Origin: an uncultured Roseiflexaceae bacterium | GTDB taxonomy: Bacteria > Chloroflexota > Chloroflexia > Chloroflexales > Roseiflexaceae | Direction of reading: 5' to 3' | Assembly (NCBI GenBank): GCA_937988885.1 | Contig: CALKHR010000034.1 | Coordinates: forward strand, 1 to 64,000 | DNA length: 64,000 nt | In this document: piece after piece, positions 7,823-17,000 of the stretch | Position numbering within the stretch: position 1 is the stretch's first letter | How the letters are laid out: each line of letters opens with the position of its first letter | The notes under the pieces: model-generated | What the model was told of the DNA's origin: nothing | What the model saw: the letters and a program-made list of their open reading frames with translations, nothing else | Databases searched by the model: none | Made by a program: the position numbers and the translations under genes

Positions 7823-9409
7823 ATGAGCAGCGTAGCCGATCCGATCATCATTGCGGTGGATTTGGGGACATCGGGCGTGAAGGTCGCCCTGATGACGCAC
7901 GAGGGCAAGCGGTTGGCCTGGGAAACGGAACCTGTCGCTCTGCACGTATCGGAAGACGGCGGAGTCGAGCAATCGCCGGAGGAGTGGTGGCAGGCGCTGC
8001 TCACCGCCACCAAGCGGGCTATCGCGCGGACGCCGGGCGCAGCGGCGCGGGTGCGGGCGGTCTGCTGCTCGACGCAGGGCGAGGGCACTGTGGCGGTGGA
8101 TCGCGACGGCAACGCGCTGATGAACGCGATCATCTGGATGGATATGCGTGGCGCGCCGTATGTGCAGGCCAACGCGCGTGGCTTCGTGAATATCGCGGGG
8201 GCCGCGCCGCACAAGCTGTGGCGCTGGCTGAGTTTGACGGGCGGCATGCCATCGCTCTCGGGTAAGGACCCCGCCGGGCATATGCTGCTGGTGCGCGAGC
8301 GCTTTCCGCAGGTCTACGAGCGCACCTACAAGTTCCTCAATGTGTTGGATTACCTGAACCTGCGGCTGTGCGGCGAATTCGCCGCCACCTTCGATTCGAT
8401 CCTGACCTCGTGGGTCACCGATAACCGCGATCCCGACAATGTGCGCTACCACGATGCCCTGATCGCGCAGAGCGGCATTGATGGCAACAAACTGCCGACG
8501 ATCGTGCCCTGTACGGCGGTGCTGGGGCGGCTACGCCCGTCGGTGGCCGAGGCGCTGGGTCTGAGCGCCGAGGTGCAGGTGGTGGCGGGCGCGATCGACA
8601 ATACGGCGGCGGCGGTCGGCGCGGGCACCGTGCGCGACTACGAGCCGCACCTCTACATCGGCACATCGTCGTGGATCTCGGCCCATGTGCCGTTCAAGAA
8701 GACCGACCTGTTCGCCTACCTAGCCTCGACGCCCTGCGCGGTGCCTGGGCGCTACCTGCTGACGGCCCTGCAGGCTACGGCGGGCGGTAACCTGAACTTC
8801 CTGCGCGACAATATTTTGTACCACAAGGACGCGCTGCTGCGTGAGGCCCATACACCCGATGTGTTCAAGTTGATGGATCAGATCGCCGAGCAGGTGCCAG
8901 CGGGCAGTAATGGCGTGCTGTACACGCCCTGGATCTGGGGCGAGCGCGCCCCTGTGGAGGATCGCACGCTGCGGGCGGGTCTCTACAACCTGAGCCTGAA
9001 CAACACCCGCGCCGACATCATACGGGCGGTGCTGGAGGGCGTAGCGCTCAACACGCGCTGGCTGATGCAGCCTGTCGAGCGCTTCCTCAAGCGCTCCGTC
9101 AAGCAGATGCGCATCGTGGGTGGCGGCGCGGCCTCGGACATCTGGTGCCAGATCTTTGCCGATGTGCTGAACTGCCAGATCGACCAGATGGAGGACCCGA
9201 TCCAGGCGAACGCGCGCGGGGCGGCGTTTATCGGCGCTGTGGGATTGGGGCTGATCCGCTATGAGGATGTGCCGGAACTGGTGCCCGTGCGGCGCTCCTA
9301 CACGCCCACGCCACAGCACCGCCGCCTCTACGACGAGCGCTTCGCGACATTTGTGGAGGTGTACCAACAGATGCATAAGCTGCATCGGCGGTGGAATGGT
9401 GTGAGTTAG
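7823..9409 (+). CDS. FGGY-family carbohydrate kinase
   Basis: A 528-residue ATP-dependent sugar kinase of the xylulokinase/gluconokinase group. The N-terminal phosphate-1 loop is VDLGTSGVKVALM. Catalytic Asp259 lies in GAIDNTAAAVGAG, and the adenosine-binding region is MRIVGGGAASDIWCQIFADV. The family phosphorylates a keto-pentose, gluconate or similar sugar in the cytoplasm; the exact substrate is not readable. The length is normal. It overlaps the convergent YjbR-like gene by four bases at its 3' end. Together with the dehydratase, aldolase and GH3 genes it points to plant-type carbohydrate use. Confidence 0.9.
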   Translation: MSSVADPIIIAVDLGTSGVKVALMTHEGKRLAWETEPVALHVSEDGGVEQSPEEWWQALLTATKRAIARTPGAAARVRAVCCSTQGEGTVAVDRDGNALMNAIIWMDMRGAPYVQANARGFVNIAGAAPHKLWRWLSLTGGMPSLSGKDPAGHMLLVRERFPQVYERTYKFLNVLDYLNLRLCGEFAATFDSILTSWVTDNRDPDNVRYHDALIAQSGIDGNKLPTIVPCTAVLGRLRPSVAEALGLSAEVQVVAGAIDNTAAAVGAGTVRDYEPHLYIGTSSWISAHVPFKKTDLFAYLASTPCAVPGRYLLTALQATAGGNLNFLRDNILYHKDALLREAHTPDVFKLMDQIAEQVPAGSNGVLYTPWIWGERAPVEDRTLRAGLYNLSLNNTRADIIRAVLEGVALNTRWLMQPVERFLKRSVKQMRIVGGGAASDIWCQIFADVLNCQIDQMEDPIQANARGAAFIGAVGLGLIRYEDVPELVPVRRSYTPTPQHRRLYDERFATFVEVYQQMHKLHRRWNGVS

Positions 9410-9774
9410 TTGGCTGTGAGTTCGTTCAGTTTCGCCCGGGCAGCGCGTGTGAGCCCTTTCACCACCAAATGGTACGATTCGTCGATTAACGCCAGGATCG
9501 CCTCGTTGGGCAGGCTGCTGTCGAGTGTGACGGTGTTCCAGTGCTTTTTGTTGAGGTGGTAGCCCGGCTTGACCGCCGGAAAGTTGTCGCGCAGGAACAG
9601 GGCGTGGTCTGGCTCGCACTTCAGCGACACGGTGAGCGGCTGCGCGTTCTCTGCCACTAGCGCGAACATCTTGCCGCTCACCTTAAAGACCTGTGCTCCT
9701 GGCCCGAACGGATAGGAAGCGCTGCTGCCCGGCTTCGCGAGCAGCCACGCGCGCAGTTGTTCAAGTGACGTCAT
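9406..9774 (-). CDS. MmcQ/YjbR-family protein
   Basis: A 122-residue single-domain protein of the MmcQ/YjbR (CyaY-like fold) family. Characteristic are the N-terminal LRAWLLAKPGSSASYPFGP, the central KVSGKMFALV, the conserved VSLKCEPDHALFLRDNFPAV and HLNKKHWNTVTLDSSL, and C-terminal LIDESYHLVVKGL. Some members bind DNA, but no general biochemical role is established. It converges on and slightly overlaps the FGGY kinase. The ribosome site is weak (GAAGAAACC). Confidence 0.9.
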   Translation of the reverse strand: MTSLEQLRAWLLAKPGSSASYPFGPGAQVFKVSGKMFALVAENAQPLTVSLKCEPDHALFLRDNFPAVKPGYHLNKKHWNTVTLDSSLPNEAILALIDESYHLVVKGLTRAARAKLNELTAN

Positions 9775-9815
9775 CGTGGTTTCTTCGATCCAAAGATTAT
9801 CGCTAGCTTCATTAT

Positions 9816-9862
9816 AAACGGGGATCAGGATGTAGCGATTGGCTGCATCCTGATCCCCGTTT
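9816..9862. terminator. Strong hairpin downstream of the GH3 gene
   Basis: AAACGGGGATCAGGATG (9816-9832) is perfectly complementary to CATCCTGATCCCCGTTT (9846-9862), a 17-bp stem with a 13-base loop. It lies between the GH3 stop and the YjbR start, both on the minus strand, so it most likely ends the GH3 transcript. Confidence 0.7.
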
Positions 9863-9880
9863 GTTGCGCGGCAACTGAAT

Positions 9881-12361
9881 CTACGGCCCGAACGTCGTCG
9901 TCTCTAGCAGGCGGAAGCTGGCCAGTGCGTGGATGTCGCGCGACGAGCTGCCGATCGCGATCTCGAACTCGCCCGCCTCGGCCACCCAGGCGTGCTGCGC
10001 ATCGTCCCAGTAGGCCAGCGCCCGCTGATCGAGCGTGAAGGTGACGGTGCTGCTCTCGCCCGGCTCCAGCGCCACCTTCGCGAAGCCCTTCAACTCCTGC
10101 GGCGGTCGGCTGAGCCGCGCCTGCGGGTCGCGCACGTAGAGCTGCACCACCTCCTGCCCGGCGCGCTGGCCCGTGTTGCTGATCGGGATGCTGACGGTGA
10201 GCGATTCGCCGGGACGCAGCGTATCGCTGCTGAGCTGCGCCTCGCCGTAGCCAAACGTCGTGTACGACAGCCCGAAGCCGAACGGGAACAGCGGCTCGAT
10301 CTTTTTCTTCTCGTAGTAGCGATAGCCCACGAAGATGCCCTCGCCATAGCGCACCCGCCCGTTCTCGCCCGGATAGTTCAGGAACGCCGGATTGTGCTCC
10401 AAGCGCACCGGGAAGCTCTGCGGCAGTTTGCCCGACGGGTTGACCTCGCCGAACAGCACATCGGCGATCGCGTTGCCCGTCTCTTGGCCCAGATACCAGG
10501 CTTGCACCACACCCGCCACCTGATCGAGCCAGGGCATCGTCACGGGCGCGCCGGTTTGCAGCACCACCACGGTATTAGGATTCGCGGCGGCCACCCGCGC
10601 GATCAACTCGTTTTGGTTGCCCGGCAGATTCATATGCGGGCGGTCGGCGCCCTCCGAGTCCCACTCGGCGTTGAGACCCACGAACAGCACCGCCACGCTC
10701 GCCGCAGCGGCCTGCGCGACCGCTTGCTCGATCTCCTGCTCGCCGAGCGGACGCCACATGCCCACGCGCAGCGCCTTCACAGCCAGCAATGTGTTGCTAG
10801 TGCTGCTGTACTCCACCTCGACCGTGTAGGTGTGCTTAGCCTCCAGGTTGATGCTGCCGATCGCCTCGGTGCTGCCAGTGCCGAAGTACGTGTCGCCCGG
10901 CTGCCAGTTCGCCCAGTTGTCGATCAGCAGCTCGCCATCGACGTACAGGCGGGTCAGGCCAGCGCTGATCAGGCTGAACTGATGCTCACCGCTCTGTTCG
11001 GGCGTGACAGTCGTGCTGAACCGGGCCGAGAAGGCATTGCGGTCGAGTTCGCTGGGCAGATTGTGGAACCACATCACCTCGGCCTCGGAGGTTTGTCCTT
11101 CGGCCACCACCGCGCCCGAGAGGTCGGTGCTGTTGTAGTAGCTGATTGTGCAGGGGCGCTGTAGCAGCGGCAGGTGCTTGTGGTTGAATCCACCGACCGC
11201 GTAGGTGAGCTCGATATGCTCGCCAACTTGCGCAGTGATGCCCTCGGCTGGCGAGATGCGGTAATGCGCATTGACTTGGGCGCTGCCACCACCCATAATC
11301 CGCGCCTCGCGGGTGTTCGGCCCGATCATCGCGATCGACTCGATCGCCTGTGGGTCGAGCGGCAGCACGCCGTTATTCTTCAGCAGGACGATTCCCTCGC
11401 CGCCAGCGCGCCGGATCAGTGCGCGGTGCTCGGGTTTATCGATCGCCTGCTCCTCGGGGATGGTCGGCTGCTCGAATCCGCCCACACGGCTGATCAGTCG
11501 CAGCATGCGCCGCGCCGAGTCCTTCACCTGTTCGGTGCTGACCTGTCCGGCCCGCACGGCTTCGACCAGTTTTGCGCCACGGTGCTGGCTAGGCCCGGGC
11601 ATTTCGAGATCAAGTCCGCCGTTCGCTGCTTCGGCGGTACTGTGGGTTGCGAACCAGTCCGACATCACCACGCCGTCGAAGCCCCATTCGCGTTTGAGGA
11701 TGTCGATCTGCAGATCGGCCCGCTCGTTGACGTAGGTGCCGTTCACCTTGTTGTACGAGGACATCACCGCCCAAGTGTGCGCCTCTTTGACGGCGGCCTC
11801 GAACGGTGGCAGATAGATCTCGCGCAACGCTCGTTCGTCGATCTCCGAGCTGATCGTCATACGTTGGAACTCGGATTCGTTGCCGACGTAGTGCTTGACT
11901 GTCGCGCCGACGCCCTGGCGCTGCAGGCCGTTGATATAGGCTACCGCGAGGCGGGCGGAGAGGTATGGGTCTTCGGAGTAACATTCGAAGTTGCGCCCGT
12001 TGAGGGTGGAGCGGTGGATGTTGACGGTCGGCGCGAGCAGCACGCTCGCGCCCTTGGAGCGTGCTTCTTCGGCTAGGGCTGCCCCGATCAACTCGACAAG
12101 CTCGGTGTTCCAAGTGGAGGCGAGCGCGATGCCGACCGGGAAGCTGGCGGCTTTGACGCCTCCGACGAGGCTGCCTCCGCCACGGGCTCCATTTGGTCCA
12201 TCGCTCACTTTGATTGCAGGAATGCCAAGCCTTGGGATCGGTACGGTGGTCCAGAAATCAGCGCCCGCGAGCAGTGCAACCTGCTCTTCGAGCGTCATCT
12301 GTTCCAGCAGTGCTTCAATACGCGCCTCGTCGACTTGATTGGCCTCGGTGCCACGTGACAT
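9881..12361 (-). CDS. GH3 beta-glucosidase with inserted PA14 domain
   Basis: A glycoside hydrolase of about 826 residues. The GH3 barrel covers roughly residues 20-290, with the nucleophile Asp235 in VVMSDWFATHST and the substrate-binding GATVKHYVGNESEFQR. The second GH3 domain begins around 330. A PA14 carbohydrate-binding insert lies near 410-550 (FSARFSTTVTPEQSGEHQFS, LYVDGELLIDN). The C-terminus is a fibronectin-III-like domain (GQRAGQEVVQLYVRDP). No signal peptide is visible, so it may act on imported oligosaccharides. I chose ATG 12361 because GGGGG lies 5 bases upstream; an in-frame TTG at 12376 is less likely. A CATATG-type motif sits about 100 bases upstream. Confidence 0.93.
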   Translation of the reverse strand: MSRGTEANQVDEARIEALLEQMTLEEQVALLAGADFWTTVPIPRLGIPAIKVSDGPNGARGGGSLVGGVKAASFPVGIALASTWNTELVELIGAALAEEARSKGASVLLAPTVNIHRSTLNGRNFECYSEDPYLSARLAVAYINGLQRQGVGATVKHYVGNESEFQRMTISSEIDERALREIYLPPFEAAVKEAHTWAVMSSYNKVNGTYVNERADLQIDILKREWGFDGVVMSDWFATHSTAEAANGGLDLEMPGPSQHRGAKLVEAVRAGQVSTEQVKDSARRMLRLISRVGGFEQPTIPEEQAIDKPEHRALIRRAGGEGIVLLKNNGVLPLDPQAIESIAMIGPNTREARIMGGGSAQVNAHYRISPAEGITAQVGEHIELTYAVGGFNHKHLPLLQRPCTISYYNSTDLSGAVVAEGQTSEAEVMWFHNLPSELDRNAFSARFSTTVTPEQSGEHQFSLISAGLTRLYVDGELLIDNWANWQPGDTYFGTGSTEAIGSINLEAKHTYTVEVEYSSTSNTLLAVKALRVGMWRPLGEQEIEQAVAQAAAASVAVLFVGLNAEWDSEGADRPHMNLPGNQNELIARVAAANPNTVVVLQTGAPVTMPWLDQVAGVVQAWYLGQETGNAIADVLFGEVNPSGKLPQSFPVRLEHNPAFLNYPGENGRVRYGEGIFVGYRYYEKKKIEPLFPFGFGLSYTTFGYGEAQLSSDTLRPGESLTVSIPISNTGQRAGQEVVQLYVRDPQARLSRPPQELKGFAKVALEPGESSTVTFTLDQRALAYWDDAQHAWVAEAGEFEIAIGSSSRDIHALASFRLLETTTFGP

Positions 12362-12460
12362 AATACCCCCTATCAAACAAACGGCGATTGAAAGTGGTGC
12401 GTGGCTGCTGTGTTGTTGTGGTGCGATGGCCTAGTATACCATTACCCCGTTACCGTATGG

Positions 12461-12475
12461 TATGACCATATGACT
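12461..12475. promoter_or_regulatory. Copy 2 of recurrent TATGACCATATGACT motif
   Basis: TATGACCATATGACT, about 100 bases upstream of the GH3 start. It shares the 12-base core TGACCATATGAC with copies at 3343, 54681 and 62439, but the right flank (GAGAACGCG) differs from the other three. Confidence 0.45.
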
Positions 12476-12515
12476 GAGAACGCGTTAATATTCACAACCA
12501 TGTAAGATTCATCGT

Positions 12516-13433
12516 TTAGATGGACTTGTTGCTGCTGAGTTGGAGCGCATAGGCGATGCCGCTCTGGAGTGAGGCGTGGGTGACTACCCCCTTGAGATCG
12601 ATGTTCAGATTGACCAGGGTTTTGGCCGATGCGGCACTAATGCCCGTCAACACGACATGCGCACCAAGCAGTTGTGCGGCTTGGGTGCAGCGCAGCAGGC
12701 TGCTGGCTACGCTGGCATCGAGGGTTGGCACGCCGGTGATGTCGATCAGGGCGATGGTGGCCTGGTGGCGCACGATTCCATCGAGGAGCGTTTCGATCAC
12801 GAGTTGTGCGCGGTGCTCGTCAATCATGCCGATCAGCGGCATCACCACGATATCTTCGTTAAGCGGTAAGAGAGGAGTTGAGAGTTCATCGAGGCGTGCG
12901 CGCTGCATGCGGATGATCTCGTTGTTGAGGCGCGCTTGTTCGGCTTGGCGTCGATCTGTAATATTGCGCACCGAACTGATGACGATCGTCCCAGATTCGG
13001 TCTGCATTGGGCTTAGGCTGATCTCCACCGGGATGGTGTAGCCCTGCTTGTGATAGCCGTCTAGATCGAGGCCCTGCGCCATCGCCCGTGTGCGAGGTTT
13101 GTTCACGTAGGTAGAGCGCAGATTGACATGTTTTTGGCGCGCTTCGGGGGGGACCAGGATTTCAATAGGTTGGCCGATGAGTTCGTGGCGTTCATAACCG
13201 AACAGTTGCAATAACTGTTTGTTGGCTTGGATGATAATCCCATGCTCGTCCATGAACATGGTTGGATCAGGAGCCACTTCGAGCCATTGCTCGATCCAGG
13301 CTACTGCATTGTGATAACCAAAAGTTGGAGGCGCATTTGTGTTGGTGGCTTTGTACTGTTGTAATTCCTGTTCGAGTTTGCTGATACGCTCCTGGAGTTG
13401 CGCTATCAACGGGGTTGCGGACTCGGATGGCAT
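12516..13433 (-). CDS. RsbR-like PAS-STAS regulator
   Basis: A sensor of about 305 residues. A short coiled coil (LQERISKLEQELQQY) leads into a PAS domain (about residues 55-175: WLEVAPDPTMFMDEHG, LFGYERHELIGQPIEILVP, ISSVRNITDRRQ). This is followed by a STAS domain of the RsbR/RsbS type (about 195-300) with ALIDITGVPTLDASVASSLL and HVVLTGISAASAKTLV. The ITG Thr sits where the RsbR kinase RsbT phosphorylates in Bacillus stressosomes. No RsbT or RsbS gene lies nearby, so any partners are elsewhere. ATG 13433 has AAAGGA eight bases upstream. Confidence 0.85.
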   Translation of the reverse strand: MPSESATPLIAQLQERISKLEQELQQYKATNTNAPPTFGYHNAVAWIEQWLEVAPDPTMFMDEHGIIIQANKQLLQLFGYERHELIGQPIEILVPPEARQKHVNLRSTYVNKPRTRAMAQGLDLDGYHKQGYTIPVEISLSPMQTESGTIVISSVRNITDRRQAEQARLNNEIIRMQRARLDELSTPLLPLNEDIVVMPLIGMIDEHRAQLVIETLLDGIVRHQATIALIDITGVPTLDASVASSLLRCTQAAQLLGAHVVLTGISAASAKTLVNLNIDLKGVVTHASLQSGIAYALQLSSNKSI

Positions 13434-13800
13434 ACAACATTCCTTTATCATCAATGCATCGTCTGAATAATTATAACTGAAGTAAAACAATTTTTTGTAT
13501 TATTTTGACACTCTTATAAGAATTTTCTTATTTTTTGCTGAAACATAGAATCACAGAACAGGCAACTTGCTCAGCTGCCGTATTCTGTAGATTGCCCTTT
13601 TATACACGATAAAAACGTGTGGGCTATTGTATCATACCTCGGGATAACAATTGCTTAGGACTAATGAAGTCCTGTAGTAATTTAAATATGGGTATTTAGT
13701 AAGTTTTATGCTTTTTTAATATAAAGATATTATTATTTTGATGGTAATGAGAGCACATAATTGGGGCTTTTTTTGATGATGGTTGGGCCATATAGATCAA
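13434..13800. other. AT-rich intergenic stretch
   Basis: No convincing gene. It is markedly AT-rich between 13490 and 13560 and again between 13680 and 13760, and includes the promoter region of the RsbR-like gene. Hairpins and a MITE-like element follow from 13801. Confidence 0.6.
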
Positions 13801-13832
13801 AACGCCACAGTGAAAATACTCACTGCGGCGTT
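13801..13832. terminator. Hairpin downstream of the TPR-C39 gene
   Basis: AACGCCACAGTGA (13801-13813) pairs with TCACTGCGGCGTT (13820-13832) with a single mismatch around a 6-base loop. It abuts the left end of the MITE-like element. For the minus-strand TPR gene it would act as a terminator beyond that element. Confidence 0.5.
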
Positions 13833-13839
13833 CTCTATG

Positions 13840-14045
13840 ATACTAAATCCGGTTGGATAGTTGTTATTAAAAGCTGTTTTCGCCTGCGGCAGCAAGGTAC
13901 TTTCTTCTTTTTGTGATGTCGAGGCGCTGCTACGCGCAGCGCCTCGACATCACTTGCGGTGGTAATGCTCGTATCTATTGAAAGGCAGAATCGCGTCGTT
14001 CATCCAGCACCCTTCTTCGTGCAAGTGAATACCCGGATTTGGTAT
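13840..14045. mobile_element. MITE-like element, copy 1 (206 bp)
   Basis: The left end ATACTAAATCCGGTT and the right end ACCCGGATTTGGTAT are inverted copies of each other (13 of 15 bases). Inside is the stretch GCCTGCGGCAGCAAGGTACT followed by TTCTTCTTTTTGTG, then a long perfect hairpin in which GATGTCGAGGCGCTG pairs with CAGCGCCTCGACATC. The same architecture and near-identical core occur at 47959-48160. There is no coding capacity. It is probably mobilised in trans by a transposase not present here. Confidence 0.7.
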
Positions 14046-14064
14046 GAGATGCTCTAGGTAGCGC

Positions 14065-17000
14065 TTATACCTGGGTGTTTGGGCGAGTGCGGTGCCTGTG
14101 GCGCATCGAGAGCGCCGCGCTGGTCAGTTCGATATGACGACGGTCGGTGTTGTTGTTGGCCTCGGCGATCGCGATATCGCGCTGTTTCTTGGCGGCCTTG
14201 CTATTGCCACGCAACTCCGACAGCACCCACCAAAAGACGTGCATGCTGCGGCGCTGGCCGATGTTCGAGCGATCCCAGGCGGCTTGCAGGTCGTCGAGCG
14301 CTTTATCATCCTCGCCCCGTAGGAAGTAGACATAACCACGCGTGGCCCAGGCGCTCTGGCTGAACGGCCCAAGCGCCACCGCTCGTTCGGCCAGTTCCAG
14401 CGCGCGGTCGTAATCGCCGTCCAGGGCCAGCAGAAAGCCAAGCTTCTCGTAGGCATTGTGCTCGGCGGGGTGAGTTTGGCGCAGGGCTTGGTAGGCGGCG
14501 ATCGCCTCATCGTTGCGGTCGAGTTTGTCGAGGGCGGCGGCGTGCGCGAACAAGCCGCTGAAGATCTGCGGGTCGCGGGCCAGCGTCAACTCAGCCAGTT
14601 CGAGCGTTAGCGGCCAGCGCTCAGCCTCCATCGCCACCCACGCGGCGCGCCCCAGCTCATTGGCATCCAGCGCGTGCGCCGCGAGTAGTTGATGCACATC
14701 ATCGATACGATCAAGCTCGATCAGCAAGCGCAGGCGCCGCCGCTCCCAGATACTGAGCGCCTGATCATCGTTATCTGGGTTCAGTTCAAGCGCCTGCTCG
14801 ATGATCGCCAGCGTCTCGGGCAGATCGTTCTTATTCCAGGCGATCGTGTAGCTCATCTCCAACATGTCGAGCGCGCCGATGCCCGCGCTCTGGGCCTGCT
14901 TGATCGCTTGGCGGGCCTCTTTGATCTTGCCCATGGCGGTGAGCGATACGCAGAGTTGCACGTACCAACTGGGATCATCGGTGTAGCGTTCGATCGCCGT
15001 TTGGGCGCTTGCGGCGGCGGCCTCGTGCAGACCCGCCGCGTTCTCGGCCATCCACTTGTAGTAGAACAGCCACGGCGGCGGCTCCTCGAGCGCCGCCAGC
15101 GTTTGGGCGTAGGCCGCCGCAGACTCATCGTAGCGGCCCACCCGCAGCAGCGCGCGGGCGTGAAGCTCGTTCAACTCGATGCTATCGTGGGCGTGCCCGC
15201 TGGTCAACTCCAGCGTCTCCATAAAACGGTTGTTGTCGTAGAGAAACTGCGCGAGCGTTTGGCGGGCGTGGCTCCAATCAGGCGCGAGCATCAACGTGCG
15301 GCGGTAGAGCATCTCCTGTTCACTCGTCGTCTCGGCCAGCATACCCAAGCGCAACACGATTGAGGCATCGTTCGGCGTTATCTCATTGGCGCGCAACAAC
15401 AACATGCGGGCCAGCTCGGCGGCCTCGGGATGGTCGGCGAGCAACAGCCCCAACGCCTGTTCGCGCACCGTCTGCGGGATCGGCTGTTCCGGCGCGTTCA
15501 AGATCACCGCCGCGCCAGCCTCCACCCCCATCCCATCGAGGATCAGACCGATCGCCTCGTAGATTTCGCTCTCTGTATCGATCCCCTCGGGGTGATGCAA
15601 CGCCGCCAGAACCGCCTTGGCAGCGGCGCCAGGCTGATGATCCTGAGCCAACAGCCGTCCGTGGAACAGACCGAGGCTATGTTCGGGGAAGCGCTTGCGC
15701 AAGGCGGCGGCCTCGGCCAGGGCGCGTTTGAGGCCACTGAGCTGCTGGAGATACCCGAGATAATCGCTCACCAGCCAGCGCGCGCCATCGAACGCCTCCA
15801 GCGCGACGGCATAGCGCTGTTGGAGCGCCTTGATCGCCCGCTTCTTGAGAGCCGGATTGTCGCTGGCGATCGCCACCTCGGCACCGACAGCCGCCCGGAA
15901 TTGCAGCGCCCAAGGATCGTTGGGAAACTCCTGAAGCAACATATCGGCGTGCGTGCAGGCCAACTCGAACAACTGATTGCCGAACAGGATGCGGCAGAGC
16001 GCGCGGCGAGCGCGGTACTGGCTGATCGGCGTGAGCAGATGCGGCTTGGCCAAGCACTCCTCGAAGATCGCGGCGGCATTCGTCTGCGTGCCGAGCTGCA
16101 ACTGCAACAGCCCATTCAACACCTGAATATCGGCGTTGTGGGGTGCGAGCGCCTGCGCCGTGCCGAGCGAGTGGATTGCCTCATCCAATCGCGATTGGGC
16201 GATATGCACCTCGGCCTGCGCCAGGTGGGCCAGCCACCACTGCGGCGCGCTCTCCAACGCGCAACGGGCGAAATGCTGGGCATGCGTGCTGCCCTGCTCG
16301 GCCAAACAGCGCGCCATCCAACAGTTGGCCGCCGCCGAACTCGGATCAGCGGCCCCCGCGCGTTGGGCCGCCTCAAGCGCATGGCCGATCTCGCGCTGGG
16401 CGAAATACACCTCGGCCAGCGCCGCGTGAATGCGGGCATCCTGCGGCGCCAACGCGACCGCGTGATGGTATGCCTCAAGCGCCTCCTGGTACTTGCCATC
16501 GAGCAGCGCGACGCGCCCGACGTATTGGTGCACAAACGCCGCCTCGGGCAGCGCCGTCCTCGCCTCGGCGAGCGACGCCAAGCAGCGCGCGTGCGCCGCC
16601 GCAGCGGTATCGCAGGTATCGCCGGCCAACAGCGCGGCAATGCTCCCCTCGGGCCACGTTTGCGGGGCACGGGAACGCTCCCACAACTCCAACTCGGCGG
16701 CTAAGCGCACGCGCCACGCCAACTGATCGTTCGGGTGCCGACGAATCGCCCGACTCGCCAACTCGCTGGCATCGTCGAGCCGATCATCATCGAGCGCCAA
16801 ACACGCCTGATCCAGCCACAGCAACGCCTGATCGTTGTACAAATCGATCAGCGCCAGCGTGCGATTATGCTCCTGCCCCGCCGGGAATGCCACTAACGCG
16901 CTATCGAGCGACGGGCGGCGCAACTGGTTCACCTGCGCGATCGGCGTGCGAGTGATCGCGTGCGTCATCGGGTCCTGGAAGATCAGCGTATCATCGGCAT

